A stretch of 64,000 nt of DNA from Spirochaetota bacterium (GCA_023438065.1 JAEXRH010000011.1:186001-250000); one strand, 5' to 3'. Counted from the first letter of the stretch, positions 50,619 to 58,411 are shown. Numbers and translations: made by a program. The notes: generated from the letters alone by a model not told the origin.

Positions 50619-52415
50619 ATGGACCGCTCCGCGTATCTCCCCGTTTCCCGCGCGGACCTGGAAGGTCGGGGGTGGTCCTCCTGCGATTTCGTCATCGTCT
50701 CGGGCGACGCATACGTCGACCACCCGTCGTTCGCGGCCGCCCTTCTCGGGCGCCTGCTCGAGGCCGAGGGCTATCGCGTCGGGATCGTCGCGCAGCCGCG
50801 CTGGCAAGGCCCGGAAGCCGCCGAGGACTTCCTCAAGCTCGGGGAGCCGAAGCTCGCTTGGCTCGTGAGCGCGGGCGCGATGGACTCGATGGTCGCCCAT
50901 TACACCGCGAACAACAAGCCTCGCTCCGAGGACGCCTATTCACCCGGCGGGAAGCGCGGTGCCCGACCGGATCGCGCGCTCGTCGCCTATGTGGCCAAAA
51001 TCCGCGAGCTCTCGAAAGGCATCCCCGTGGTGATCGGCGGCATCGAGGCATCGCTCCGCCGCCTCGCCCACTACGATTACTGGTCAAACACCGTCAAACG
51101 CTCCATCCTCCTCGACACCAAGGCCGACCTCCTCGCCTACGGAATGGGAGAGCGCTCGATCCTTGAGATCGCGCGCCGTCTCTCCGCGGGCAAGGACCTC
51201 CGCGGAATCCGCGGTACGATGTGGCGCACGGGAAAAAAAGAAGAAATCCCCCGGGAGGCGATCCCGCTTCCCGCCTTCGAGGACGTCAAGTCGTCGAGCG
51301 AGGCATACGGCCGTCATTACGTCATCCAGGAAGCGAACGCCGATCCCTTCAGCGCGAAACCGCTCGTCGAGCGAAGCGAAGCGCGCTTCGTCGTGCAGGA
51401 GCCGCCGGCCTTGCCCCTCGAGCAGGGCGAGTTCGACCGCGTCATGGAGCTTCCCTACACCCGTCTCGGTCATCCCGACTACGACGATGCAGGAGGCGTG
51501 CCCGCGCTTCAGGAGGTGCTGTTCTCGCTCACGAGCTCGCGCGGTTGCTTCGGCGCCTGCGCCTTCTGCGCGATCGGCTTCCATCAGGGAAGGCTCATCC
51601 AGGCGCGGAGCCACGAGTCGCTCGAGCGCGAGGCGATCGCGCTCACGAGGCATCCCGATTTCAAGGGCTACATCCACGACGTCGGCGGCCCGACCGCGAA
51701 CTTCAGGATCCCGGCGTGCGACCGGCAGCGGGAACGGGGCGCCTGTCCCGACCGGCAGTGCCTCGGAGACTCGCCCTGCCCGGCGCTCAAGGCCGATCAC
51801 AAGGACTACGTGAGCCTTCTCCGAAGGCTCCGCGCGCTCCCCGGCGTCAAGAAGGTCTTCGTCCGCTCCGGCATCCGCTTCGACTACGTCATGCTCGATC
51901 CCGACCGGACCTTCCTCCGCGAGCTCTGCGAGCACCACGTCTCGGGTCAGCTCAAGGTCGCGCCCGAACACACCTCGAATCGCGTGCTCTCCGTCATGCG
52001 GAAAAGCGATCACGAGACCTATCTCGCGTTCGCCGCGGAATACCGCAAGGCGAACGAGGCTCTCGGGAAGAAACAGTTCCTCGTGCCCTACTACATCGCG
52101 AGCCATCCCGGAGCGACCCTCGAGGACGCCCTCCACACCGCGCTCGAGCTGAAGAAGGACGGTTTCGTCCCCGACCAGGTACAGGACTTCTACCCGACGC
52201 CGGGAACGCTCGCGACCTGCGTCTACTTTACCGGCCGGGATCCCTTCACCGGCGCCGAGGTTCCGGTCGCTCGCGGCGCCCATGAACGCGCGCTTCAGCG
52301 GGCGCTCCTCCAGTTCAACAAACCGGAAAACCGTGCGCTCGTTCTCGAGGCGCTTAAAACCCTGAAGCGCGAGGATCTTGTCCCGCGCCTTCTCGAGCAC
52401 GGAAAAAACCGCTAG
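50619..52415 (+). CDS. YgiQ-family radical SAM protein (UPF0313)
   Basis: 598 residues from ATG 50619, 5 nt after the NifU-domain stop. An N-terminal YgiQ domain (DRSAYLPVSRADLEGRGW, CDFVIVSGDAYVDHPSFAAAL) is followed by the radical-SAM core with the cluster ligands Cys310, Cys314 and Cys317 (GCFGACAFCAIGFHQG), SHESLEREA and VAPEHTSNRVLSVMRK. The C-terminal Cys-rich text (PACDRQRERGACPDRQCLG) is typical. The chemical reaction of the family is unknown. The pairing with an Fe-S scaffold fits its cluster need. Confidence 0.94.
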   Translation: MDRSAYLPVSRADLEGRGWSSCDFVIVSGDAYVDHPSFAAALLGRLLEAEGYRVGIVAQPRWQGPEAAEDFLKLGEPKLAWLVSAGAMDSMVAHYTANNKPRSEDAYSPGGKRGARPDRALVAYVAKIRELSKGIPVVIGGIEASLRRLAHYDYWSNTVKRSILLDTKADLLAYGMGERSILEIARRLSAGKDLRGIRGTMWRTGKKEEIPREAIPLPAFEDVKSSSEAYGRHYVIQEANADPFSAKPLVERSEARFVVQEPPALPLEQGEFDRVMELPYTRLGHPDYDDAGGVPALQEVLFSLTSSRGCFGACAFCAIGFHQGRLIQARSHESLEREAIALTRHPDFKGYIHDVGGPTANFRIPACDRQRERGACPDRQCLGDSPCPALKADHKDYVSLLRRLRALPGVKKVFVRSGIRFDYVMLDPDRTFLRELCEHHVSGQLKVAPEHTSNRVLSVMRKSDHETYLAFAAEYRKANEALGKKQFLVPYYIASHPGATLEDALHTALELKKDGFVPDQVQDFYPTPGTLATCVYFTGRDPFTGAEVPVARGAHERALQRALLQFNKPENRALVLEALKTLKREDLVPRLLEHGKNR

Positions 52416-52460
52416 GGGGAATCCTCCGCTTGGAGTGTAAAATCGCGGTTTTTTTTACAA

Positions 52461-52522
52461 AAAAAAAGACCGGCTCTCGAACGAATCCCTCACGGGGATT
52501 CGCCGGGTTCCGGTCTCTTTTT
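52461..52522 (+). terminator. Terminator after the ygiQ-like gene
   Basis: AAAAAAGACCGG ... CCGGTCTCTTTTT outer stem with an inner GAATCCC/GGGATTC hairpin. It is preceded at 52443-52457 by a separate T-run. The remaining bases to 52595 show nothing else. Confidence 0.8.
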
Positions 52523-52595
52523 CGCGCTCGCCGTTACCGGGACGCCTCCCGGGGGAGTCGTCTACGGATCGCCGAACGCGCGCGATAGTCCGCGT

Positions 52596-52877
52596 TTACC
52601 ACCAGCCGAAAAGGCCTCCGACGCGGGTCGTGTACCAAACGAGAATGATGAGCGAGACGACTGAGAGAAGGCGAAACCACCAGCCGAGGGATACGCCGTT
52701 CTTGCCAAGGGTCATGCTTTCGAAAAGCGCGAGCAGCGTCAGCAAGACGAAGCCGACGAAGGCGTAGATACCGTACAGGACGTTATTGTTCGCGACGGCG
52801 TCCAGGGAAAGGGTGAACGAGAGAACAAAAACGACGATAAACACGAAGAAAAGAACAAGTATCGATTTATTATCCAT
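52596..52877 (-). CDS. Small three-helix membrane protein of unknown function
   Basis: 93 residues; AAGGAG is 11 nt before ATG 52877. Three hydrophobic helices (ILVLFFVFIVVFVLSFTLSL, VLYGIYAFVGFVLLTLLALF, WWFRLLSVVSLIILVWYT) and a short aromatic tail (GGLFGWW). No family recognised. Monocistronic, divergent from slyD and convergent with the ygiQ-like gene. Confidence 0.75.
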   Translation of the reverse strand: MDNKSILVLFFVFIVVFVLSFTLSLDAVANNNVLYGIYAFVGFVLLTLLALFESMTLGKNGVSLGWWFRLLSVVSLIILVWYTTRVGGLFGWW

Positions 52878-52946
52878 AATTTACACGACTCCTTTCGTTT
52901 ATTATAGCCCGCAGGATTTCCTTTGTCCATCTTATTTGCGTTCCAC

Positions 52947-52975
52947 TTGCCCCCGGGCCCTGATTGTGTTATTTT
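52947..52975 (+). promoter_or_regulatory. Promoter of slyD
   Basis: TTGCCC (52947-52952), 17-bp spacer, TATTTT (52970-52975); leader of about 22 nt with AAGGA before ATG 53004. Confidence 0.55.
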
Positions 52976-53003
52976 CACGGTAACCTACGCACAAGGATTT
53001 TTT

Positions 53004-53555
53004 ATGACAATTGCCAAAGACAGCGTCGTCAGCATCGAATACACCCTGACCGACGACGAAAACGAAGTACTTGATTCATCCGAGGGAATGGGACCTCTTG
53101 AGTATCTGCACGGACGAAACAATCTCATACCGGGCCTCGAGCGCGAGCTTGAGGGCAAGAAGGCGGGCGACTCCCTTAAGGTCGACGTCGCCCCGGCGGA
53201 CGCATACGGCGAGTATCTTGACGAGCTCGTCGTCGAGGTTGACCGGAACCAGTTCCCGGACGACGTCGAGATCGTCGAGGGGATGCAGTTCGAGGCGGCT
53301 GGCCCCGAAGGCTCCCGCGTCGTGACCGTCACCGAGGTATCGGGCGACAAGGTCAAGGTCGACGCGAACCACCCGCTCGCGGGCGAGACCCTTCACTTCG
53401 ACGTGAAGGTCGTGTCGGTTCGCAACGCCACCGAGGACGAGAAGGCGAACGGCCTCAAGTCCGAATGCGGTTGCGGCTGCGGCGGGGACTGCGACGACGA
53501 TTGCGATTCCGACGGTTGCGGCTCCGACGGCTGCGGCTGCGGACACCATCACTGA
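53004..53555 (+). CDS. slyD: FKBP-type peptidyl-prolyl isomerase SlyD with metal-binding tail
   Basis: 183 residues from ATG 53004 (AAGGA 8 nt upstream). FKBP domain with inserted IF chaperone flap: VVSIEYTLTDDENEVLDSSE, GPLEYLHGRNNLIPGLERELEGKKAGDS, the flap text AYGEYLDELVVEVDRNQFPD, and NHPLAGETLHFDVKVVSV. The last ~27 residues alternate Cys, Asp, Gly and His (ECGCGCGGDCDDDC ... GCGHHH), a nickel/zinc-binding tail like E. coli SlyD but richer in Cys. Cytosolic folding helper and possible metal store. Confidence 0.96.
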   Translation: MTIAKDSVVSIEYTLTDDENEVLDSSEGMGPLEYLHGRNNLIPGLERELEGKKAGDSLKVDVAPADAYGEYLDELVVEVDRNQFPDDVEIVEGMQFEAAGPEGSRVVTVTEVSGDKVKVDANHPLAGETLHFDVKVVSVRNATEDEKANGLKSECGCGCGGDCDDDCDSDGCGSDGCGCGHHH

Positions 53556-53575
53556 TCCCGGTAACGGGATGAACG

Positions 53576-53601
53576 CCGGCCTCGAGGGGCCGGTTTTTTT
53601 T
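53576..53601 (+). terminator. Terminator after slyD
   Basis: CCGGCC-TCGAGG-GGCCGG followed by eight T. A second small hairpin ATCCCG-GTAA-CGGGAT covers the stop codon region at 53554-53570. Confidence 0.85.
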
Positions 53602-53618
53602 CGCTCCAGGGGGCGCGC

Positions 53619-54656
53619 ATGGACACCGCACGGAAGGACGCGATCACCGCGTGGTTCGCCGCGCTTTGCTTTTTCCTCTCGACCCTCGAGTACCTGATCC
53701 CGAAGCCCCTTCCCTTCCTCAGGCTCGGGCTCGCGAACCTTCCGATCATGCTCGCTATCGCGGTCCTTCCTCCCAAACAGTTTCTCGCGCTCGTTCTCGC
53801 GAAGATTCTCGGTCAGGGACTCATCGGGGGAACCCTCTTCTCGTATATCTTCGCGTTCTCCGCGGTCGGGACCGTCGCCTCCGCGCTCGTCATGTACGCG
53901 CTCGGCAAGGCGTTCCGTCGCTCGGTCTCGTTCGTCGGGATCAGCGTGGCGGGGGCCTTCGCCTCGAACGCGGCGCAGTTGACGCTCGCGCGCTGGTATA
54001 TCTTCGGCGAAAGCGCCTGGTATATCGCGCCGCCTTTTTGCGCGGTCGGCGTCGTCACCGGCGCGGCGCTCGGGATCTTCGCGAACCACTACGCCCGCGC
54101 CTCGACCTGGTATCGGGCCGTGCGGGAGGGAAAGCTCGTCTCGCCGCGCGAGGCCGGGACCGCCGCCGGCGCGGGGAGTCTCGCGGCCGAGGGCCTCTGG
54201 CGAAGCGCGGCCCTTCGCGTTCCGTGCGGGATCGCGCTCATCGTCGCACTGATGTTCTCGGGCGGCATTCCCGCCCGGGCGGCGATCGCCGCCGGCGCCC
54301 TATTCCTCGCGCTTGCCGACCGATCGCGCATCCGGGTCGTCCCCGCGATCGCGATGGCGCTGAGCGTCGTCGCCTTCAACCTCGCCGTCCCCTTCGGGAA
54401 GGTGCTCGTCTCGCCGTTCGGGATTCCGATCACCGCGGGCGCGCTCGAGGCAGGCATAAAAAAAGCCCTCGAGATCGAGGGCATGCTCTTCGTTTCGAAA
54501 TGGATGCTGAAGCCGGGAATCAGGCTCCCGGGAAAGGCCGGTACGCTCGTCAGCGAGGCGTTCGGCATAGTCGGCGCGTTGACCGCCGGGCGAAAGCGCA
54601 TTGACCCGCGAAACCTCGTCGCGAGCCTCGACGCGATCATGTCCGAACGCGGCTGA
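53619..54656 (+). CDS. Gx transporter / heptaprenyl-diphosphate-synthase-component-I-like membrane protein
   Basis: 345 residues from ATG 53619 (CAGGGGG upstream). The N-terminal ~165 residues match the ECF-S-like 'heptaprenyl diphosphate synthase component I' group: TAWFAALCFFLSTLEYLIPKPLPFLRLGLANLPIML, LAKILGQGLIGGTLFSYIFAFS and GAFASNAAQL. A second membrane half (ALRVPCGIALIVALMFSGG ... IAMALSVVAFNLAVPFG) and a tail with KKALEIEGMLFVSKWML follow, which may be an ECF T-component-like fusion. Probably vitamin or precursor uptake rather than isoprenoid synthesis. Its 3' end overlaps the convergent TPR gene by 20 nt. Confidence 0.8.
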   Translation: MDTARKDAITAWFAALCFFLSTLEYLIPKPLPFLRLGLANLPIMLAIAVLPPKQFLALVLAKILGQGLIGGTLFSYIFAFSAVGTVASALVMYALGKAFRRSVSFVGISVAGAFASNAAQLTLARWYIFGESAWYIAPPFCAVGVVTGAALGIFANHYARASTWYRAVREGKLVSPREAGTAAGAGSLAAEGLWRSAALRVPCGIALIVALMFSGGIPARAAIAAGALFLALADRSRIRVVPAIAMALSVVAFNLAVPFGKVLVSPFGIPITAGALEAGIKKALEIEGMLFVSKWMLKPGIRLPGKAGTLVSEAFGIVGALTAGRKRIDPRNLVASLDAIMSERG

Positions 54657-55287
54657 GCCCGTCGGCGGCTTCCTTGTAGTCGGGCCGAAGCTTGATCGCG
54701 CGCTGATAGGCTTCCTGCGCGCCCTTCTTGTCGCCAAGGCTTTCGCGCGCGCCGCCAAGCCGGTACCACCACAACGAGATTGAAGGCTCGAGCTGACAGG
54801 CCGCGGAATAGGCGATATCGGCGTGATTGAAGCGCTTCGAAAGGCGATAGATCTCGCCGACGAAAAAATACGCGGTACTGATCCGCTCGCCCCGGGGGGC
54901 GGCGTCTATGTAGCTTTCCATGTATTTGAGGGACTCTTTATAGTTCGAAAGGTAGAAGTGCCCCTCGCCGAGCGTCTCGATAACGCGCACGTCCTGACTG
55001 ACCTTCAGCGCCTCGGTGCAAACGGCGACGGCTTCCTGGTAGCGGGCGGTCCGGATCAGGGACCAACCGTAAATCGTATAAGCCTCGATGTTTTTCGGGT
55101 TATCGGCCAATTCCTGCTTGCAGACCTCGATGGCCTGTCCGTACGCCGCTTTCGCGTCCTCGGTCCGGCCGGCGATCTCGAGATCGCGACCGCTGCGGTA
55201 GAGCTTGAGCGCGTCGGGCTTGTCCTGCGCGACGAGGGTTTGAGCGATCAACGAAAAGATGACGATGGCGAGTATACTTCGTTTCAT
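54637..55287 (-). CDS. Exported TPR-repeat protein
   Basis: 216 residues beginning with a signal peptide (MKRSILAIVIFSLIAQTLVAQ). Five or so tetratricopeptide repeats follow (KLYRSGRDLEIAGRTEDAKAAYGQAIEV, NIEAYTIYGWSLIRTARYQEAVAV, and so on to QEAYQRAIKLRPDYKEA), a periplasmic protein-protein interaction scaffold. The partner is unknown. ATG 55287 follows a CATAGT box by 6 nt (leaderless candidate), with a 22-bp perfect palindrome upstream of the promoter. The 3' end overlaps the convergent membrane-protein gene by 20 nt. Confidence 0.85.
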   Translation of the reverse strand: MKRSILAIVIFSLIAQTLVAQDKPDALKLYRSGRDLEIAGRTEDAKAAYGQAIEVCKQELADNPKNIEAYTIYGWSLIRTARYQEAVAVCTEALKVSQDVRVIETLGEGHFYLSNYKESLKYMESYIDAAPRGERISTAYFFVGEIYRLSKRFNHADIAYSAACQLEPSISLWWYRLGGARESLGDKKGAQEAYQRAIKLRPDYKEAADGLSRVRT

Positions 55288-55293
55288 GCGCCT

Positions 55294-55322
55294 ACTATGA
55301 CCTTTTTATTCCCATTTTTCAA
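55294..55322 (-). promoter_or_regulatory. Promoter of the TPR gene
   Basis: Minus strand TTGAAA (55322-55317), 17-bp spacer, CATAGT (55299-55294). The ATG at 55287 follows after 6 nt. Confidence 0.6.
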
Positions 55323-55347
55323 CCGTTGCCGCCTCGAGCGGAAGACT

Positions 55348-55369
55348 GTATACCTACCGGTAGGTATAC
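55348..55369. promoter_or_regulatory. 22-bp perfect palindrome, candidate operator
   Basis: Half-site GTATACCTACC followed by its exact complement, centred 39 bp upstream of the TPR -35 box. A long gapless dyad with a CCGG centre resembles TetR-family operators, but no such regulator is encoded in the window. The rest of the 188-bp gap 55288-55475 holds only the TPR promoter. Confidence 0.6.
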
Positions 55370-55475
55370 GATGCCGATTCAACGGCGTCCCGCAACGCGA
55401 GCTGAATAACCCGCGGGGCGCGACCCGTAATTCCCGAAGTTCTGGATCGGCGCCCGCCGAACGTCGCGAGACAAC

Positions 55476-56837
55476 CTAGTTCCGAAAACTGTGGATCGGC
55501 GCCGGGATCCTCCCGCCGCGGCGGATGAATTCCGCGCACGAAAAGCCGTTTACCGGAAGGATCGGCGCTCCGCCAAGGAGCCCGCCGAACTCGGCCCACT
55601 CGCCGGCCTTCTTGCCCGGGACCGGGATCACGCGAACGGCCGTCGTCTTGTTGTTCACCATGCCGATCGCCATCTCGTCCGCGATGATGCCGGAGATGGT
55701 CTCCGCGCTCGTGTCGCCCGGGATCGCCACCATGTCGAGGCCGACCGAGCACACGCAGGTCATCGCCTCGAGTTTCTCGAGGTTGATCGAGCCCGCGCGG
55801 ACGGCGGCGACCATGCCCTCGTCCTCGGAGACCGGGATGAAGGCGCCGGAAAGCCCGCCGACGTTCGTCGAGGCCATAACGCCGCCTTTCTTCACCATGT
55901 CGGTGAGCATCGCGAGCGCGGCGGTCGTGCCGGGCGCGCCGGCGGACTCAAGACCCATCTCCTCGAGGATGCGCGCGACCGAGTCCCCGACGGCCGGGGT
56001 CGGCGCGAGCGAGAGGTCGAGAATGCCGAACGGGACGCCGAGCCGGCGCGCGGCTTCCTGCCCGACGAGCTGGCCCATGCGGGTGATCTTGAAGGCGGTT
56101 TTCTTGATGCCGTCCGCGAGGACGTCGAGCGGGGCGCCGCGGTACTGCTCGCACGCGGCCTTCACGACGCCGGGGCCCGAGACGCCGACGGAAAGCACGG
56201 ACTCGCCCTCGCCGGGCCCGTGGAAGGCGCCCGCCATGAAGGGATTATCCTCGGGGGCGTTGCAGAAGACGACGAGCTTCGCGCAGCCGAGCCCGTCGCG
56301 ATCCGCGGTGGCGGCGGCGGCGGCCTTCACGATCGTTCCCATCTTCCGGACGGCGTCCATATTGATGCCGTTCTTGGTCGTGCCGAGATTGACCGACGAG
56401 CACACGCGCGCGGTTTCGGAAAGGGCGCGCGGGATCGAGTCGATGAGTCGAAGGTCGCCCGAGGTCATGCCCTTTTGCACGAGCGCGGAAAATCCGCCGA
56501 CGAAGTCGACTCCGAGCTCGGTCGCGACCTCGTCGAGGGTCACGGCCCAGGGGGTAAAATCGGTCTCGTCGCTCGGCTCGGCGACAAGCGCGATCGGGGT
56601 CACCGAGATGCGCTTGTTGATGATCGGCACGCCGAACTCGCCCTCGATCTCGCGCCCGATCTCGACGAGCCGGCCCGCGGTCCTGAGGAGTTTCTCGCGG
56701 ATCCTTCGCCGGGACTCCTCGCCCGATGAACTCGCGCAGTCCCGGAGCGAGACGCCCATGGTGATCGCGCGGACATCGAGTTTGTGCCGCATGAACATAT
56801 CGACGGTTTCCTGAATTTCGTGGGGGGAAAAAAGCAT
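55476..56837 (-). CDS. UPF0210 (PFL family) protein
   Basis: 453 residues from ATG 56837, with a start at 56849 (MTTD added) also possible; neither has a strong ribosome site. It matches UPF0210 along its length: LDVRAITMGVSLRDC, VPIINKRISVTPIALVAEP, VDFVGGFSALVQKGMTSGD, IPRALSETARVCSSVNLGTTKNGIN (split VCSSVNLGTTKNGIN), VSGPGVVKAACEQY and CSVGLDMVAIPGDTS. The fold is related to glycyl-radical enzymes such as pyruvate formate-lyase, but no radical Gly motif is evident and the function is unknown. It follows the ACT-domain gene as in many bacteria; a 12-bp palindrome (GCCCTATAGGGC, 56860-56871) lies between them. Confidence 0.92.
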   Translation of the reverse strand: MLFSPHEIQETVDMFMRHKLDVRAITMGVSLRDCASSSGEESRRRIREKLLRTAGRLVEIGREIEGEFGVPIINKRISVTPIALVAEPSDETDFTPWAVTLDEVATELGVDFVGGFSALVQKGMTSGDLRLIDSIPRALSETARVCSSVNLGTTKNGINMDAVRKMGTIVKAAAAATADRDGLGCAKLVVFCNAPEDNPFMAGAFHGPGEGESVLSVGVSGPGVVKAACEQYRGAPLDVLADGIKKTAFKITRMGQLVGQEAARRLGVPFGILDLSLAPTPAVGDSVARILEEMGLESAGAPGTTAALAMLTDMVKKGGVMASTNVGGLSGAFIPVSEDEGMVAAVRAGSINLEKLEAMTCVCSVGLDMVAIPGDTSAETISGIIADEMAIGMVNNKTTAVRVIPVPGKKAGEWAEFGGLLGGAPILPVNGFSCAEFIRRGGRIPAPIHSFRN

Positions 56838-56871
56838 ATCTGTAGTCATCCTGAAAAGTGCCCTATAGGGC

Positions 56872-57141
56872 CTAGATGCGGTGCATGGCGGAAAAGACCT
56901 GCTCATGCATCATGCTGATACTGACGCCGAGCTCCCCGCCGAGCGCGGAAAGCTTTTCCTTGGTGTCCTTTATGGAAATGTCGCTCTTGGAAAGGTCGAC
57001 CATCATCATCATGACGAAGTTGCCCGAAAGGATTGTCTGGGAGATATCGACGATATTGATGCCGTGCTTCGAAAAAAAGCCTGATACGCTGGCGATGATG
57101 CCAACCTGGTCGGTTCCGACCACCGTAATGATTGCGTTCAT
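56872..57141 (-). CDS. ACT-domain protein, UPF0237
   Basis: 89 residues, a lone ACT domain (NAIITVVGTDQVGIIASVSGFF, INIVDISQTILSGNFVMMMMVDL). ACT domains bind small ligands such as amino acids. GAGGACC precedes ATG 57141. The pair with UPF0210 is conserved across Firmicutes, Archaea and others, which suggests the ACT protein controls or partners the UPF0210 enzyme. It has its own promoter. Confidence 0.93.
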   Translation of the reverse strand: MNAIITVVGTDQVGIIASVSGFFSKHGINIVDISQTILSGNFVMMMMVDLSKSDISIKDTKEKLSALGGELGVSISMMHEQVFSAMHRI

Positions 57142-57160
57142 TGAGGTCCTCGCAGGCCGT

Positions 57161-57190
57161 ATCATAATCGGGAACCGATACGGCTTGCAA
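57161..57190 (-). promoter_or_regulatory. Promoter of the ACT-UPF0210 operon
   Basis: Minus strand TTGCAA (57190-57185), 18-bp spacer, TATGAT (57166-57161). Confidence 0.6.
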
Positions 57191-57206
57191 GACCGCTATT
57201 CCAAAA

Positions 57207-57317
57207 TCACTCGCCTTTCGCGGCGCGCTTTTCCTGCTTCTCCTTCCGTTTCTCCTTCAGGGTATGCGCGGGCTTCTTCTTCGCTTCGGCCTTTCCTTTG
57301 TCCTTGCCTTTGGGCAT
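57207..57317 (-). CDS. 36-residue Lys-rich microprotein
   Basis: ATG 57317 with a strong AAGGAGGG site 7-8 nt upstream; stop at 57207. The product, starting MPKGKDKGKAEAKKKPAHTL, is about 45% Lys/Arg, helical and highly basic, with no signal or Cys. Short basic proteins with KKPxxTLKEKR text occur in treponemes as far as I recall. It may bind RNA, ribosomes or DNA. The strong ribosome site, ATG start and codon use support it as real despite the size. Confidence 0.72.
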   Translation of the reverse strand: MPKGKDKGKAEAKKKPAHTLKEKRKEKQEKRAAKGE

Positions 57318-57390
57318 AATCAAACCCTCCTTTCGAAAATTTGGAATTACGTATAATGTACCGCTTGCCGGCGGTTTTTTCCACAAAATT

Positions 57391-57969
57391 CTAGAAAAGG
57401 ATCGGCCTCCCGTCGTTGCGCGCGCGTTCCTGAAGCATGTGCGAGTAGGCAAACTCGCGCCGGGCGATTGCGGATCCCGTCGTTTGCGAGAACTTCATGA
57501 GAACCTTAGCCGTCGTCGGGAAAAAATACACCCGTCGCGGCGCGGTTCCCCCGACACTGTACGAATCGACCGGGATTCGCTCGACGTCAAGAAAGGAAAA
57601 GGCGAAATCGATGTTCATTTTCGGGACGTCGATGATCGGCGCCGTGGAGCCGACGAGCATGGTACTCCCCCCGAAAACCTTGGCCCGAAGCTTCCTCTTG
57701 GCGCCGCCCTTTTTCAGGATATCGTTTATGAGCACTTCCATGGCATTCACGCCGAATCTCGAGCTGGGGGCCTCGCTATTGACTTGCCCCGCCCGTTGGT
57801 AGGGAAGCATGAAATGATTGAGGCCCCCGACCGGAACGGAAAGGTCGTACAGGGCCACAGAAATGCAGGAGCCGAGCAGGGTCGCGATCACGATATCGTC
57901 GACGGAAGAATGGAATTCCCCCGGCCCGATATAGTGCTCGGATCGGGAGAACCGCGCGTTGAACCTCAC
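57391..57969 (-). CDS. cheD: Chemoreceptor glutamine deamidase CheD
   Basis: 192 residues; ATG 57969 overlaps the cheY stop by 4 nt. CheD deamidates receptor Gln to Glu and can act with CheC in adaptation. Seen: DIVIATLLGSCISVALYD with nucleophile Cys35, GGLNHFMLP with His52, and AKVFGGSTM. About 30 residues longer than the shortest homologues at the C-terminus. No cheC or cheX lies in this window. Confidence 0.95.
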   Translation of the reverse strand: MRFNARFSRSEHYIGPGEFHSSVDDIVIATLLGSCISVALYDLSVPVGGLNHFMLPYQRAGQVNSEAPSSRFGVNAMEVLINDILKKGGAKRKLRAKVFGGSTMLVGSTAPIIDVPKMNIDFAFSFLDVERIPVDSYSVGGTAPRRVYFFPTTAKVLMKFSQTTGSAIARREFAYSHMLQERARNDGRPILF

Positions 57970-58331
57970 GGGATTACTTTCTTGATCGTCTCGATGAGTT
58001 TCTCGTTATTGAAGGGTTTTACGATCCATCCCGTCGCGCCGGCTTTCTTGCCTTCCTCGACGACGGATCCCTGCGACTCGGTCGTGAGGACCAGGATCGG
58101 CACGAACTTTATTCCCTCGGTCTCCCGAATCTTCTTGACCATCGTGAGTCCGTCCATGTTCGGCATGTTCACGTCGGTTATGACGAGTTGAACCTTTTGC
58201 TCAGCGAGCCGCTTAAGACCCTCCGCCCCGTCGGCCGCCTCAAAGACGGTATAACCGCTTTGCTCGAGGATGAAACGCACGCTCTGCCTGATTGACACGG
58301 AATCGTCGACGATAAGAATCGATGCAGCCAT
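57966..58331 (-). CDS. cheY: Chemotaxis response regulator CheY
   Basis: 121 residues, a lone receiver: DD at 9-10, phosphoacceptor Asp53 (LVITDVNMPNMDG), Thr in VLTTESQ and Lys in WIVKPFNN. GGGAGGGAG precedes ATG 58331. The phosphorylated form should bind the flagellar switch. An internal promoter lies upstream, so cheY and cheD can be expressed apart from cheA-cheR-cheB. Overlaps cheD by 4 nt. Confidence 0.95.
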   Translation of the reverse strand: MAASILIVDDSVSIRQSVRFILEQSGYTVFEAADGAEGLKRLAEQKVQLVITDVNMPNMDGLTMVKKIRETEGIKFVPILVLTTESQGSVVEEGKKAGATGWIVKPFNNEKLIETIKKVIP

Positions 58332-58374
58332 CTGAACACTCCCTCCCGCCCCGCGGGCGTTGCTTTATGCCTTA

Positions 58375-58403
58375 ATTCTATTGCATTCGCGAACGTAACG
58401 CAA
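58375..58403 (-). promoter_or_regulatory. Internal promoter for cheY-cheD
   Basis: Minus strand TTGCGT (58403-58398), 17-bp spacer, TAGAAT (58380-58375) in the 80-bp cheB-cheY gap, with a ~40-nt leader and a strong ribosome site. Confidence 0.55.
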
Positions 58404-58411
58404 AGGAAAAA

